Shown here in pieces: positions 9,095 to 16,633 of a stretch of 64,000 bases of DNA. Position numbers and translations under genes: made by a program. Position 1 is the first letter of the stretch; each line of letters opens with the position of its first letter. The DNA comes from CAWAQA01 sp963784065 (GTDB taxonomy: Bacteria > Acidobacteriota > Vicinamibacteria > Vicinamibacterales > UBA2999): assembly GCA_963784065.1 (NCBI GenBank), contig CAWAQA010000006.1, forward strand, positions 310,001 through 374,000, read 5' to 3'. The notes beneath the pieces were generated by a model, which had not been told where the DNA came from, did no database searches, and worked only from the letters and a program-made list of their open reading frames with translations.

Positions 9095-9415
9095 TCAAAT
9101 CAGGGGCTTCATCTCCCAATCCGGGTCCTGAATCAACGCGGCATACTCGTCCGCCGTAATGGACCGGTTGGCGTACTGGCAAGCCACCACGAACAGGTTC
9201 CTTCCCTCATTCCAGTCCGCTCTCACCACCTTCGACGCGAACGTGCCGCCGGAGCGAGTCGTGAGCGACAGGTTGTCGCCCGGCTTGGGAATGCTGGGCA
9301 CCTCGAGCATCTTCTTGAACCGCACCGCGCTGTGGTCGATCGGATACCCGTGTTCATCCAGGGCACGCACCTTCATGTTCGGCACGCGCAAGCTGATCTC
9401 GACCTCCATTGGCAT
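9095..9415 (-). CDS. Hypothetical protein, about 106 residues
   Basis: A soluble protein with predicted beta-strands (VEISLRVPNMKVRAL, NLSLTTRSGGTFASKVV) and an aromatic-acidic end (YAALIQDPDWEMKPLI). The start is ATG 9415 or the in-frame ATG at 9409. It faces away from the next small gene cluster and overlaps nothing. I do not recognise the family. Confidence 0.55.
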   Translation of the reverse strand: MPMEVEISLRVPNMKVRALDEHGYPIDHSAVRFKKMLEVPSIPKPGDNLSLTTRSGGTFASKVVRADWNEGRNLFVVACQYANRSITADEYAALIQDPDWEMKPLI

Positions 9416-9492
9416 ACTTGTATCCCTGCTGATGTTGGGCTGTCGTCCGGCTGAGGGTCGATTCTAACCGGTGTCGCGTCGTTGACGAGGGA

Positions 9493-9729
9493 TCAGCGGG
9501 GATTGACGGAGGACTGCAGGGCCTGGTCCCATCGCGCATAGGCCGCCGCGGTCTTCAGGCGTGCGGCGTCCCAGTTCTGGTGACAGCGCGCGCACGACCA
9601 GTCCGCGCCGCGGGCCACGGCGTCCTCGGTCAGCGTGCGGCTGGCGGTGTGGCAGGACGGACAGGTGGCAAACGGATGCGGAACCGAGGCCGCGACGGGG
9701 CCCGTGCGAGAACTCTGCTCAACGGCCAT
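9493..9729 (-). CDS. Small zinc-ribbon protein
   Basis: 78 residues with four cysteines in two pairs: CPSCHT and, about 20 residues later, CARCHQNW, a rubredoxin-knuckle-like zinc ribbon. AAGGGAG lies 6 nt before the ATG at 9729. The spacing and the NW/N-W-aromatic pattern resemble the 65-residue protein at 10769-10966 (CPFC...CHGCGQVWNP), so the two are probably distant paralogues. CxxCH can also mean haem, but there is no signal peptide, and the paired knuckles favour zinc. Role unknown; such mini-ribbons often act as nucleic-acid or protein adaptors. Confidence 0.6.
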   Translation of the reverse strand: MAVEQSSRTGPVAASVPHPFATCPSCHTASRTLTEDAVARGADWSCARCHQNWDAARLKTAAAYARWDQALQSSVNPR

Positions 9730-9962
9730 CGGTGACTCCCTTGTGTTTCGACCCTGCTGTGTGGCTCGCTCCGCCGCCTTCCTTGTGACGTTCCGCCGCG
9801 GTCGAGGTGTCCATCAAGGTGACGCCGAGAGGAATACCCGTAGACCCGAAGCCCGGGCCGCCCATCGAGCCGGGCTGCCGGTGCGTCAGCGTATTCCGCT
9901 CGGTACGCGCCGGGAATCAGCCGGCGCGCGGTGGTCAGCAGGTCCGCCACGTGCGCCGTCAT
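9630..9962 (-). CDS. Doubtful small ORF(s) in the small-gene cluster
   Basis: An ATG at 9962 overlaps the stop of the 37-residue gene upstream (ATGA). The first 38 or so residues look protein-like (LLTTARRLIPGAYRAEYA); beyond that the frame becomes Arg-rich and runs into the zinc-ribbon gene. A second frame, 9865 to 9719, reads GGPGFGSTGIPLGVTLMD and could be the true C-terminus after an indel. I would not assign a function. Confidence 0.25.
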   Translation of the reverse strand: MTAHVADLLTTARRLIPGAYRAEYADAPAARLDGRPGLRVYGYSSRRHLDGHLDRGGTSQGRRRSEPHSRVETQGSHRWPLSRVLARAPSRPRFRIRLPPVRPATPPAAR

Positions 9963-10072
9963 CGCGCGGCCTGCACGTCACGGATCACCGCCGCACGCCT
10001 GTCTCGACCCGGCCCGAGCAGTGCGAAGGTGCTGAGCAAGAACGTACCGATGAGTACGAAAATCGTGGTCAT
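9959..10072 (-). CDS. 37-residue membrane peptide
   Basis: A start ATG (10072) with AAGCAGG 6 nt upstream encodes MTTIFVLIGTFLLSTFALL, a single hydrophobic helix, then a basic tail (GPGRDRRAAVIRDVQAAR). The stop TGA overlaps the next ATG. It lies 88 nt downstream of a sequence element that also precedes the zinc-ribbon gene at 10966. No known family; the ribosome-binding site and topology support translation. Confidence 0.45.
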   Translation of the reverse strand: MTTIFVLIGTFLLSTFALLGPGRDRRAAVIRDVQAAR

Positions 10073-10159
10073 GAATCCTGCTTTCTCGGTCGGAAGCAAT
10101 CCGTCCGTCGAGACCAAGCCGCCGACGGACACGTACGCCCGGAACCAGCTACTGCGTTG

Positions 10160-10217
10160 AGGCTTTGGTGAGGGGCGGGCCGCCTGGAAGGTGACGGCCA
10201 GGAGCTCAGGAAAGCAG
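10160..10217 (-). promoter_or_regulatory. Shared upstream element, copy 1
   Basis: Read on the minus strand this has CTGCTTTCCTGAG (10217-10205) and, 37 nt on, CAAAGCCT (10167-10160). It lies upstream of the 37-residue gene at 10072. The same two words in the same order are found at 11097-11045 upstream of the zinc-ribbon operon. Beyond these words the two regions differ, so a conserved regulatory site, rather than simple duplication, is plausible. Confidence 0.4.
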
Positions 10218-10337
10218 AAACGAGATGCCCACTGAGCTTATCGCCTCGAGGCAGCATTCACAAGGAGAAACTGGAGAGATACGCCGGACAAGCGGCGGCG
10301 TCCGGCCGAGCGGCAGCGAACCGGGCTCGCGCCCCGA

Positions 10338-10772
10338 TCACGCGCGGGGCGAGTCGCCGAGCACCGGAACCACGTCGCGGTGCAGCGCCGCGAGCAGTTG
10401 CGCGATCAACGTGTGGCTCGACTGCTCGAGCTTGCGGGCGCGTCGCTGTTCGATCTCCTCGACCACCGCCAGCAGCGTCCGCAGCTTCTCGCGTCGATCC
10501 GAGCTGGAGTTCGCCTCAATCAGCTCGCACACGGATCGCCGTACGTGGTCACCGGGGCTGCCCGCGGGCAATCGGTCTGCAAGCCTGAGCACGTGGTCGA
10601 GCCCCTCGAAGAGCGCGAGCGCCTGTTCCGGCGCAGGACGTACGGGCGCGTGGGGCGTGGCAGGGTCGTCGCCGCTCAACGGGAGTCTGGCGCCGCCGGG
10701 AATAGCGAGCCGGTTCAACACGTACGACAGCCGCGGGAGGAGAACGGCGCGCCACCGGCGTATCGCGTTCAT
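10338..10772 (-). CDS. Hypothetical protein coupled to zinc-ribbon gene
   Basis: 144 residues, mostly helical. A basic N-terminus (NAIRRWRAVLLPRL) leads to a Pro-rich loop, then helices with regular Leu/Glu/Arg (LLAVVEEIEQRRARKLEQ), a likely short coiled coil. ATG 10772 overlaps the TGA of the zinc-ribbon gene (ATGA), so the two are translationally coupled and probably work together. No known family recognised. Confidence 0.55.
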   Translation of the reverse strand: MNAIRRWRAVLLPRLSYVLNRLAIPGGARLPLSGDDPATPHAPVRPAPEQALALFEGLDHVLRLADRLPAGSPGDHVRRSVCELIEANSSSDRREKLRTLLAVVEEIEQRRARKLEQSSHTLIAQLLAALHRDVVPVLGDSPRA

Positions 10773-10966
10773 GGCTCTACCAACGCGCTCGGCGCCCGCA
10801 GGACGAGCCGCGCCGGGTTCCAGACCTGGCCGCAGCCGTGGCACCTCCAATAGGTGGCGTCGCTCACGGTCTTGCTGGTGGTGGTGACGTGTGCCGCACG
10901 GCAGAACGGACATACCGGCGGTGCGGGTTCAGGTGGCTGGACTGGAGCGGTATCGATTCTCATCAT
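10769..10966 (-). CDS. Small zinc-ribbon protein (paralogue)
   Basis: 65 residues from the double ATG at 10966/10963, with GAGG upstream. A Pro-rich lead (PVQPPEPAPP) precedes a zinc ribbon CPFC...CHGCGQVWNP with about 20 residues between knuckles. The larger open frame to 11149 is rejected because its N-terminus is not protein-like. It is the first gene of a two-gene operon, preceded by the shared element at 11045-11097. Compare the CPSC/CARC protein at 9493-9729. Confidence 0.6.
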   Translation of the reverse strand: MMRIDTAPVQPPEPAPPVCPFCRAAHVTTTSKTVSDATYWRCHGCGQVWNPARLVLRAPSALVEP

Positions 10967-11044
10967 GGGAACCTCGAACTTGCGCGCGGTGCGCGCGAGA
11001 CGGACCGTTGGCGCGACGGACTCAGACGACCGCGCGGGACCGTA

Positions 11045-11097
11045 AGGCTTTGATGAGAGATGCCCCGGCGAGTAGGGCGCAGGACTCAGGAAAGCAG
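11045..11097 (-). promoter_or_regulatory. Shared upstream element, copy 2
   Basis: On the minus strand: CTGCTTTCCTGAG (11097-11085), then 32 nt, then CAAAGCCT (11052-11045), about 80 nt before the zinc-ribbon ATG at 10966. Same words and order as copy 1 at 10160-10217. Confidence 0.4.
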
Positions 11098-11168
11098 TCG
11101 CGCCCAGCGTACGCCCCCTCTCCGAAACTGCAAGCATATTCAGGCCCATGCCCTACCCCGACCGCCGA

Positions 11169-12905
11169 TCAGGCGGCGAGACGCTCCCGGAAGGCGGCAG
11201 CGCGATCGCGCAAGGCGCCGAGCGCCTGGCGTGCCTCGGCCCACCGCCCCTGCTCGGCCCGGACGAACCGGCTATAGGGATCGATGGTGTGCCCGATGCG
11301 GACGGCGCTCTGCGCCTGAGCCTGCTCGAACTCGGTCCGGAGCGCCCGCGACAACCGTTCGCGCAAGGCGCTCACCTTCTCCTTCATCTCCGCCTTGGCC
11401 TTCCGCCGCCGCGCCGGGATGACGAGAAACCCGAGCGCCGCCACGAGTCCGGCCATGACGATGCCCGTGACGTCAGCCGCGGCGGTTGATGCCGCGACGG
11501 TCACGAGGGTGCCGAGGCCCAATGCGGCGCCGCCGGCCGCCGCCGCCGTCGTCACCGCCGCCCGCGCCTGATCGGCGATGGCGGCCGCCTCGCGCTGCTT
11601 GTCGTAACTGTCGACGACGCGTTGTGTTTCGCGGCCGACCGAGTCGATGAGCCGCGTGCGATCGGTGTGGAACGTCCCGATGTCCGGGGCGCCGAGCGTG
11701 CGCGAGCGCTGCTCGCGCGTGCGCTCCGCGAGCTGCGACGTCACGGCCTGCCACTGCCGGAAGTCCTGGTCGATCAGCCAGTCGATGAGCTCGGTGACGC
11801 GCCGCTCGATCAGCCGCGGCGCGTCGGCGACGACGCGGTCTTCGAACTCCTTCTGGATCCGCGAGCGATTGAACAGGTCCATGACGCGGCCGAGCCGCAG
11901 TGTGTCCTCGAAGTACTCGTGGCCGCGGTGCTCCATCTCCGCGAGCACCTTCTCGACCGCGGCCATCCGGAGCTCGAAGTCGCGGGAGAGATCCTCGCGG
12001 TACACGGCGAGCTGCCGATCGATATCGTCGAGCAGCGCCACATCGTCGCGCAGCACCTGCAGGCGCTCGTCGGCAATCGACGCGTACCGCTGCGCGACGG
12101 CCTGCCCGACACCGAGCGGGTTGTTCAACTTGAGGCGGAAGCGGCTGCCCTCGTCGAGCGATTCGCGGATGTACCGCTCCAGCGCTTCGAAGCGGCTCGA
12201 TCCCCAGTAGGCCGGCTCGCCCTGTTTGGCGCGCAGCGCGAGCCGGGCGCTCACGCCGAAGGTATCCGGCGTGATGCCGAGGAGACGGCGCGCCGACTCC
12301 TGCACGAAGCGGAGGACCTCCTCCAGATCCGCTTCGCGCTCGAAGATGTCGATCTTGTTCACGACGATGACGATCTTCTTGCCCCAGTCGCGGATCGTCT
12401 CGAGGAACGCGCGCTCGGTTTCGGTGAACGGCCGATCCGCGGAGGTGACGAAGAGCACGAGATCGGACCGCGGCACGAACTCCGCCGTCAGCCGCTCGTG
12501 CTCGCGCACGATGGCGTTCGTGCCCGGGGTGTCCACGATGTGCACGTCGCGCAGCAGGTCGGCCGGCGCCGTCACGATACGCACGCCGTGCTCGCCAGCG
12601 GCGGACGTGACCGTGTCACCGTACTTCAGCAGATGAATGCCGGCCGTCGTCGGTGTGACGCCTTCCTGGAGCACGCGGGCACCGGCGAGGGCGTTGATGA
12701 ATGCGCTCTTGCCGGCGTTGAACTCGCCGACGACCACCAGGAGGAAGAACTCATCGAGCTGGCGGATGGAAGCGGCGAGCGCATCCCGATCGGCCTCACC
12801 CGCGCCGAAGCGCGTCAACGCATCACGCAGCTCGGCGAGGAGCTCGCGCGCGCTGGTCAGCTGCTGCTGCAGGGCCGGCGTCAGGATTCGCGATTCGTGA
12901 TCCAT
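11169..12905 (-). CDS. Bacterial dynamin-like GTPase
   Basis: 578 residues. The GTPase domain carries P-loop GEFNAGKS (60-67), switch-I Thr in VTPTTAG (about 85-90), DTPG (126-129) and NKID (184-187). A long helical middle follows, with charged heptad-like stretches. Two adjacent hydrophobic segments near 440-490 (Ala/Gly-rich, then GIVMAGLVAALGFLVIP) form a membrane paddle before a basic, helical C-terminus. This is the layout of bacterial dynamin-like proteins, which bind and remodel membranes. It is apparently single-gene. A GATTCGC-type 7-bp tandem word overlaps its start codon. An alternative would be another dynamin-superfamily GTPase of the YjdA type. Confidence 0.88.
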   Translation of the reverse strand: MDHESRILTPALQQQLTSARELLAELRDALTRFGAGEADRDALAASIRQLDEFFLLVVVGEFNAGKSAFINALAGARVLQEGVTPTTAGIHLLKYGDTVTSAAGEHGVRIVTAPADLLRDVHIVDTPGTNAIVREHERLTAEFVPRSDLVLFVTSADRPFTETERAFLETIRDWGKKIVIVVNKIDIFEREADLEEVLRFVQESARRLLGITPDTFGVSARLALRAKQGEPAYWGSSRFEALERYIRESLDEGSRFRLKLNNPLGVGQAVAQRYASIADERLQVLRDDVALLDDIDRQLAVYREDLSRDFELRMAAVEKVLAEMEHRGHEYFEDTLRLGRVMDLFNRSRIQKEFEDRVVADAPRLIERRVTELIDWLIDQDFRQWQAVTSQLAERTREQRSRTLGAPDIGTFHTDRTRLIDSVGRETQRVVDSYDKQREAAAIADQARAAVTTAAAAGGAALGLGTLVTVAASTAAADVTGIVMAGLVAALGFLVIPARRRKAKAEMKEKVSALRERLSRALRTEFEQAQAQSAVRIGHTIDPYSRFVRAEQGRWAEARQALGALRDRAAAFRERLAA

Positions 12906-12912
12906 GATTCAG
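12885..12912. repeat. 7-bp tandem word (GATTCGC type) at the dynamin start
   Basis: Four heptads follow each other: GATTCGC, GATTCGT, GATCCAT, GATTCAG. They cover the dynamin-like start codon (ATG 12905, minus strand). A further GCGATTCGCGATC lies at 12922-12934. Same 7-bp period as the GTAGACC and AGCTGGC arrays elsewhere in the window. Confidence 0.55.
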
Positions 12913-12986
12913 CTCAGGAGTTGCGATTCGCGATCTGCGTTTTCTTCGTCAATCAGCAATCGATCATTCCACATCACAACGGACCG

Positions 12987-13723
12987 TTACCGTCCCGTCT
13001 CCCACGTCGGCGCGTCAACGGGCTTCGACTCGGGCGAGCCGCGCTGCCGCAGGACGATCGTCAGCACCACCATCGCCGCCAGCGACAGGAATTCGCTCTG
13101 CCAGTTCTGAAACGATTCGAACCAGAACTGCGAGGAGAGCGCGAACTCCGCGAGCGACAAGGCCGGTTGGCCGTGCGCAAGCTGATCCTCGTTGTACTGG
13201 ACGACGCCGGTGGCGGCGTGCAGGACCAGCGAGGCGACGAACAACGCGGCGAAGGCGATGCTCAACGAATTCTCGTACAGGACCAGGACGACGCCGCCGC
13301 GGCGCACCGGCCAGGGCGCGGCGTCCTTGTTCAGCGAGTCGCGGGGGTCGAGGTCCACGAGCTCGAGGACGTCCGGCCGCTTCGACTCCGAGGATCCGCG
13401 CTGATACAGGAACACGGTCAGGAGGACGAAGCACGCCATCTGCAGGAACTCGCTCTCCCAGTTCTCGAAGGTCGCCTCGCCAAAATGGCCGGTCGTCAGG
13501 TAGGCGCCGAGCGTGACTGGAGGCTCACGGTGCGCGTCCCGCTCCTCGTTGTACACCCGCCAGCCGGCCCACGTCTGCCCCACCATCGACACGAGAAACA
13601 ACGCGACCAGGGAAATCGACAGTCCGTGATCGTGCCAGATCCGGCGCCGGCTGTATCGCCAGTTCGGGGCGGGCGCGGGCGACGCGGGGGCACGGTTCGC
13701 GAGCTCTCGCTTGGCGTGGACAT
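12987..13723 (-). CDS. DUF6766 family membrane protein, apparent N-terminal frameshift
   Basis: A four-helix membrane protein built from an internal duplication. Each half has a transmembrane helix (LSISLVALFLVSMVG; LSIAFAALFVASLVL), a loop with YNE, an EF/F-rich amphipathic segment ending NWxSEFL, a second helix, and a final QRGSxESK motif. This is the DUF6766 pattern; function unknown. The likely start is ATG 13723 (MSTPSESS), immediately after the stop of the upstream small gene. That frame meets the DUF6766 frame only if one base is gained or lost in the C-rich run near 13690. The long frame to 13916 has no good start. Confidence 0.75.
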
Positions 13724-13846
13724 TTATGTCTGAAGCGCCTCCGGGTTGATGACCTGGCGCGTGCGCGGCGTCAGCTCGTTGCCAGCGCTGTCGAGATCGT
13801 CGAGCTCGTCGATGCGCGGATGCGGCAACTGGCTGTCGTCGATCAC
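13724..13846 (-). CDS. 40-residue acidic protein
   Basis: GTG 13846 with GAGGA at 6 nt encodes an acidic peptide (DDSQLPHPRIDELDDLDS, then NELTPRTRQVINPEAL). It ends in TAA exactly one base before the ATG of the DUF6766 gene. The good ribosome site and operon spacing support it; no family is recognised. Confidence 0.45.
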   Translation of the reverse strand: MIDDSQLPHPRIDELDDLDSAGNELTPRTRQVINPEALQT

Positions 13847-14003
13847 TGTCGTCCTCGAGAGTGGTGCGGCCAACTGAACGGCGGATGCAATCAGGATACC
13901 TGCGGCCAGCGCGCAAGCTCAGGCGCGAATGACTATCACTTGCACAAAAACATCAACATGCGATCTGGTCCGGCGCCGGGCTTTGTGATTACATACGAAG
14001 GTT

Positions 14004-14444
14004 ATGATCCCGGCAGCCGAGACGGTCGATCGTCTCAGGACATCGGCACAGGCGAAGCAGCTGCGCCTCACCCCGCAACGCGACCTGATGCTGCGCATCC
14101 TCGGCACGGTGCGTCAGCACCTCACCGCTGACCAGCTCTTCCGCCGCGTCCGTGCCGTCATGCCCTCCGTCTCGCACGCGACCGTGTACCGCAACGCGCA
14201 GACCCTCGTCCGCGCCGGCGTCATCACCGCGCTCGAACGGCCCGGCGGCCCCGTGCGCTACGACGTCAACCTCGACGGGCATCACCACTTCGTCTGCGAT
14301 CGCTGTGGACGCGTCGCCGACGTGCACGTCGCCCGCCTCTCGTGGCGCACGCGACCGCGATCACGTGAGCTCGACGGCGCGCGCGTCACCGGCTGCCGGC
14401 TGCAGCTGCACGGCCTCTGCGCGCGCTGCCGATCCGGCAAGTGA
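14004..14444 (+). CDS. Fur-family regulator, PerR-like
   Basis: 146 residues: an N-terminal winged helix (QLRLTPQRDLMLRIL, HATVYRNAQTLVRAGVI), then the Fur dimerisation/metal domain with HHHFVCDRCGRV (metal His plus CxxC) and a C-terminal second CxxC (LCARC). Two CxxC pairs make the structural zinc site of Fur/PerR. It lies 43 nt upstream of catalase on the same strand, the usual PerR-kat pairing, so a peroxide-sensing repressor is most likely, although Fur and Zur share the fold. The ATG at 14004 has GAAGG upstream. No clear Fur or PerR box could be identified by eye. Confidence 0.85.
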   Translation: MIPAAETVDRLRTSAQAKQLRLTPQRDLMLRILGTVRQHLTADQLFRRVRAVMPSVSHATVYRNAQTLVRAGVITALERPGGPVRYDVNLDGHHHFVCDRCGRVADVHVARLSWRTRPRSRELDGARVTGCRLQLHGLCARCRSGK

Positions 14445-14487
14445 CGCTCGCGCGCACACATTTTCTCTATCGATTGGAGCACGCGCC

Positions 14488-16473
14488 ATGGCGAAGAAAG
14501 ACGAGAAGACCGACAAGACCCTGACGACCCGTCAGGGCCACCCGGTGACCAACAACCAGTCGCAGCGGACCGTCGGCAGCCGCGGTCCGGCGACGCTCGA
14601 GAACTATCACTTCCTCGAGAAGATCAGCCACTTCGACCGCGAGCGGATCCCGGAGCGCGTCGTGCACGCCCGCGGCTTCGTCGCCTACGGCGAGTTCGAG
14701 GCGACCGGCAAGATCGGCGACGAACCGGCGTCCACGTACACGCGCGCGAAGCTGTTTCAGGAGAAGGGCAAGAAGACGCCGCTCGCCATCCGCTTCTCAA
14801 CCGTGATCGGCGGCCGCGACTCGTCGGAGGCCGCCCGCGATCCGCGCGGCTTCGCGGTGAAGTTCTACACCGAAGACGGCAACTGGGATCTCGTCGGCAA
14901 CAACCTCGCCGTCTTCTTCATCCGCGACGCGATCAAGTTCCCCGACGTCATCCACTCGCTGAAGCCGGACCCGGTCACCTTCCGCCAGGAGCCGAACCGG
15001 ATCTTCGACTTCATGAGCCAGACGCCGGAATCGATGCACATGCTGACGAACCTGTTCAGCCCGCGCGGCATCCCGGCCAGCTACCGGCACATGGAAGGCT
15101 TCGGCGTCAACACCTACAAGATGGTCAACGCCAAGGGCGACACGGTGCTCGTGAAATACCACTGGCACCCGAAATGCGGCGTCGCGAGCCTGACCGCTGC
15201 CGATGCCGCCACGGTGCAGGGCAAGGACCTCGGCTCGGCGTCGAAGGACCTGCACGAGGCGATCGAACGCGGCGAATATCCGCAGTGGGATTTCTTCGTC
15301 CAGATCATGGAGGACCACGATCACCCCGAGCTCGACTGGGACCCGCTCGACGACACCAAGATCTGGCCGGAGGACAAGTTTCCGCTGCGGCACCTGGGCA
15401 CCATGACCCTGAACCGGAACGTCGAGGACGTCCACAACGAAAACGAGCAGATCGCGATGGGCACCGGCGTGCTGGTGGACGGTCTCGACTTCTCCGACGA
15501 CAAGATGCTCGTCGGCCGCACCTTCTCGTATTCCGACACGCAGCGCTATCGCGTCGGCACCAACTACCTGCAGCTGCCGGTGAACTCGCCGAAGAACGCT
15601 CGCGTCGCCACCAACCAGCGCGGCGGCACGCTCTCGCACGGCGTGGACCTGGCCCCCGGCCAGAATCCGCATATCAACTTCGAGCCGACCATCCACGGCG
15701 GGCTCCACGAAGCGGGGCGGCCGAACCCGAACAACCCGCCGGAGGTTCGCGGCCGGGTGACGCAGAGCGTCCTCGAGCGCCGCAACGACTACGTTCAGGC
15801 GCGCGCCCGCTACTCCACGATCATGGACTGGGAGCGCGACGACCTCGTCAAGAACCTCGGCGACCTGCTCGGCCAGTGCGAGCGCGACGTGCAGGAGCGC
15901 ATGCTGTGGCACCTGTTCCTCGTGCACGACGACTACGGCACCCGTGTGGGCAAGGCGATCGGCCTCACCGCGGCTGACGTCAAGCACCTCGAGCCGCTCG
16001 CCGGCCAGGTGCTGACCGAGGAGGATCAGCGGCGGCTCAAGAAGCTGGGACAGAACGGTGACGCGATCGACCCGAAGGCCTGGGGCAAGTGGACCAGCTC
16101 GGTGCCGAACCAGCGGGCCACCGCCGAGGAGGTCCTCGCCGGCATGAAGACGCCGGTGTCCAGTGGGTTAGCGGCACGTTCACACGCACGAACCACAGAG
16201 GCACAGAGACACAGCGGAGCCCAGACATCTCCGTGCCTCTGTGACTCTGTGTCTGGGCCGGCGCACGCGTCGCGGCCCGACATGATCGTCCCACCCCTCC
16301 GCAGCGATACCAGCGACACGCGCCAGGCTTCAGATCCCCGGCGCGCCGCGCGGCTGGTTGCTCGTCCTTCAGTTCGACAGCGGACACGATCCGCCTGCCG
16401 CGATCTCGCGATCCGGCCCCCCACCAAAGTGTCGGTGCAAAGTCTGACCGGTATTCCCGGGCGGCAACTTTAG
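14488..16473 (+). CDS. Haem catalase with repeat-derived C-terminal tail
   Basis: A monofunctional catalase (2 H2O2 to 2 H2O + O2). The distal His60 lies in VVHARG, Asn138/139 in LVGNNLAVFF, and the proximal haem ligand Tyr348 in GRTFSYSDTQRY. The core blocks AIRFSTV, RDPRGFAVKFYT and NYLQLPVN are present, ending with the helical end domain at about residue 560. The start ATG 14488 follows GGAG. Unusually, the frame does not stop there: it continues for about 100 residues through the CACAGAG inverted-repeat element (16191-16255) into low-complexity sequence, ending at 16473. That tail is therefore probably not functional protein, or results from a lost stop or indel. The gene is probably controlled by the Fur/PerR-like gene just upstream. 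Confidence 0.93.
   Translation: MAKKDEKTDKTLTTRQGHPVTNNQSQRTVGSRGPATLENYHFLEKISHFDRERIPERVVHARGFVAYGEFEATGKIGDEPASTYTRAKLFQEKGKKTPLAIRFSTVIGGRDSSEAARDPRGFAVKFYTEDGNWDLVGNNLAVFFIRDAIKFPDVIHSLKPDPVTFRQEPNRIFDFMSQTPESMHMLTNLFSPRGIPASYRHMEGFGVNTYKMVNAKGDTVLVKYHWHPKCGVASLTAADAATVQGKDLGSASKDLHEAIERGEYPQWDFFVQIMEDHDHPELDWDPLDDTKIWPEDKFPLRHLGTMTLNRNVEDVHNENEQIAMGTGVLVDGLDFSDDKMLVGRTFSYSDTQRYRVGTNYLQLPVNSPKNARVATNQRGGTLSHGVDLAPGQNPHINFEPTIHGGLHEAGRPNPNNPPEVRGRVTQSVLERRNDYVQARARYSTIMDWERDDLVKNLGDLLGQCERDVQERMLWHLFLVHDDYGTRVGKAIGLTAADVKHLEPLAGQVLTEEDQRRLKKLGQNGDAIDPKAWGKWTSSVPNQRATAEEVLAGMKTPVSSGLAARSHARTTEAQRHSGAQTSPCLCDSVSGPAHASRPDMIVPPLRSDTSDTRQASDPRRAARLVARPSVRQRTRSACRDLAIRPPTKVSVQSLTGIPGRQL
16191..16255. 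repeat. CACAGAGAC inverted-repeat element
   Basis: The left arm AACCACAGAGGCACAGAGAC (16191-16210) has an 8-bp internal period; the right arm CCGTGCCTCTGTGACTCTGT (16231-16250) is its near reverse complement. Similar arms occur at 44.38, 46.43 and 58.02-58.12 kb. Here it lies inside the catalase reading frame. Confidence 0.75.
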
Positions 16474-16633
16474 TCATCCGAATCGGAGAACTGCCCGCCG
16501 GCACTTCCCCGTGCTGCGCGCATTCTGAGCCGTTTCCAACAAACCGTGCAGCGGCATTTGCCTTGCGCCGCGAGTTCGCCGATTCACCCCTCGTTAATCT
16601 GCTCGCTCCCCAAATTCGAGGCAGAGACCGACG

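Noticed and set aside
9807..10160. Plus-strand 117-residue frame
   Set aside because: Arg/Pro-rich composition opposite better minus-strand small genes with ribosome sites and overlapping stops and starts.
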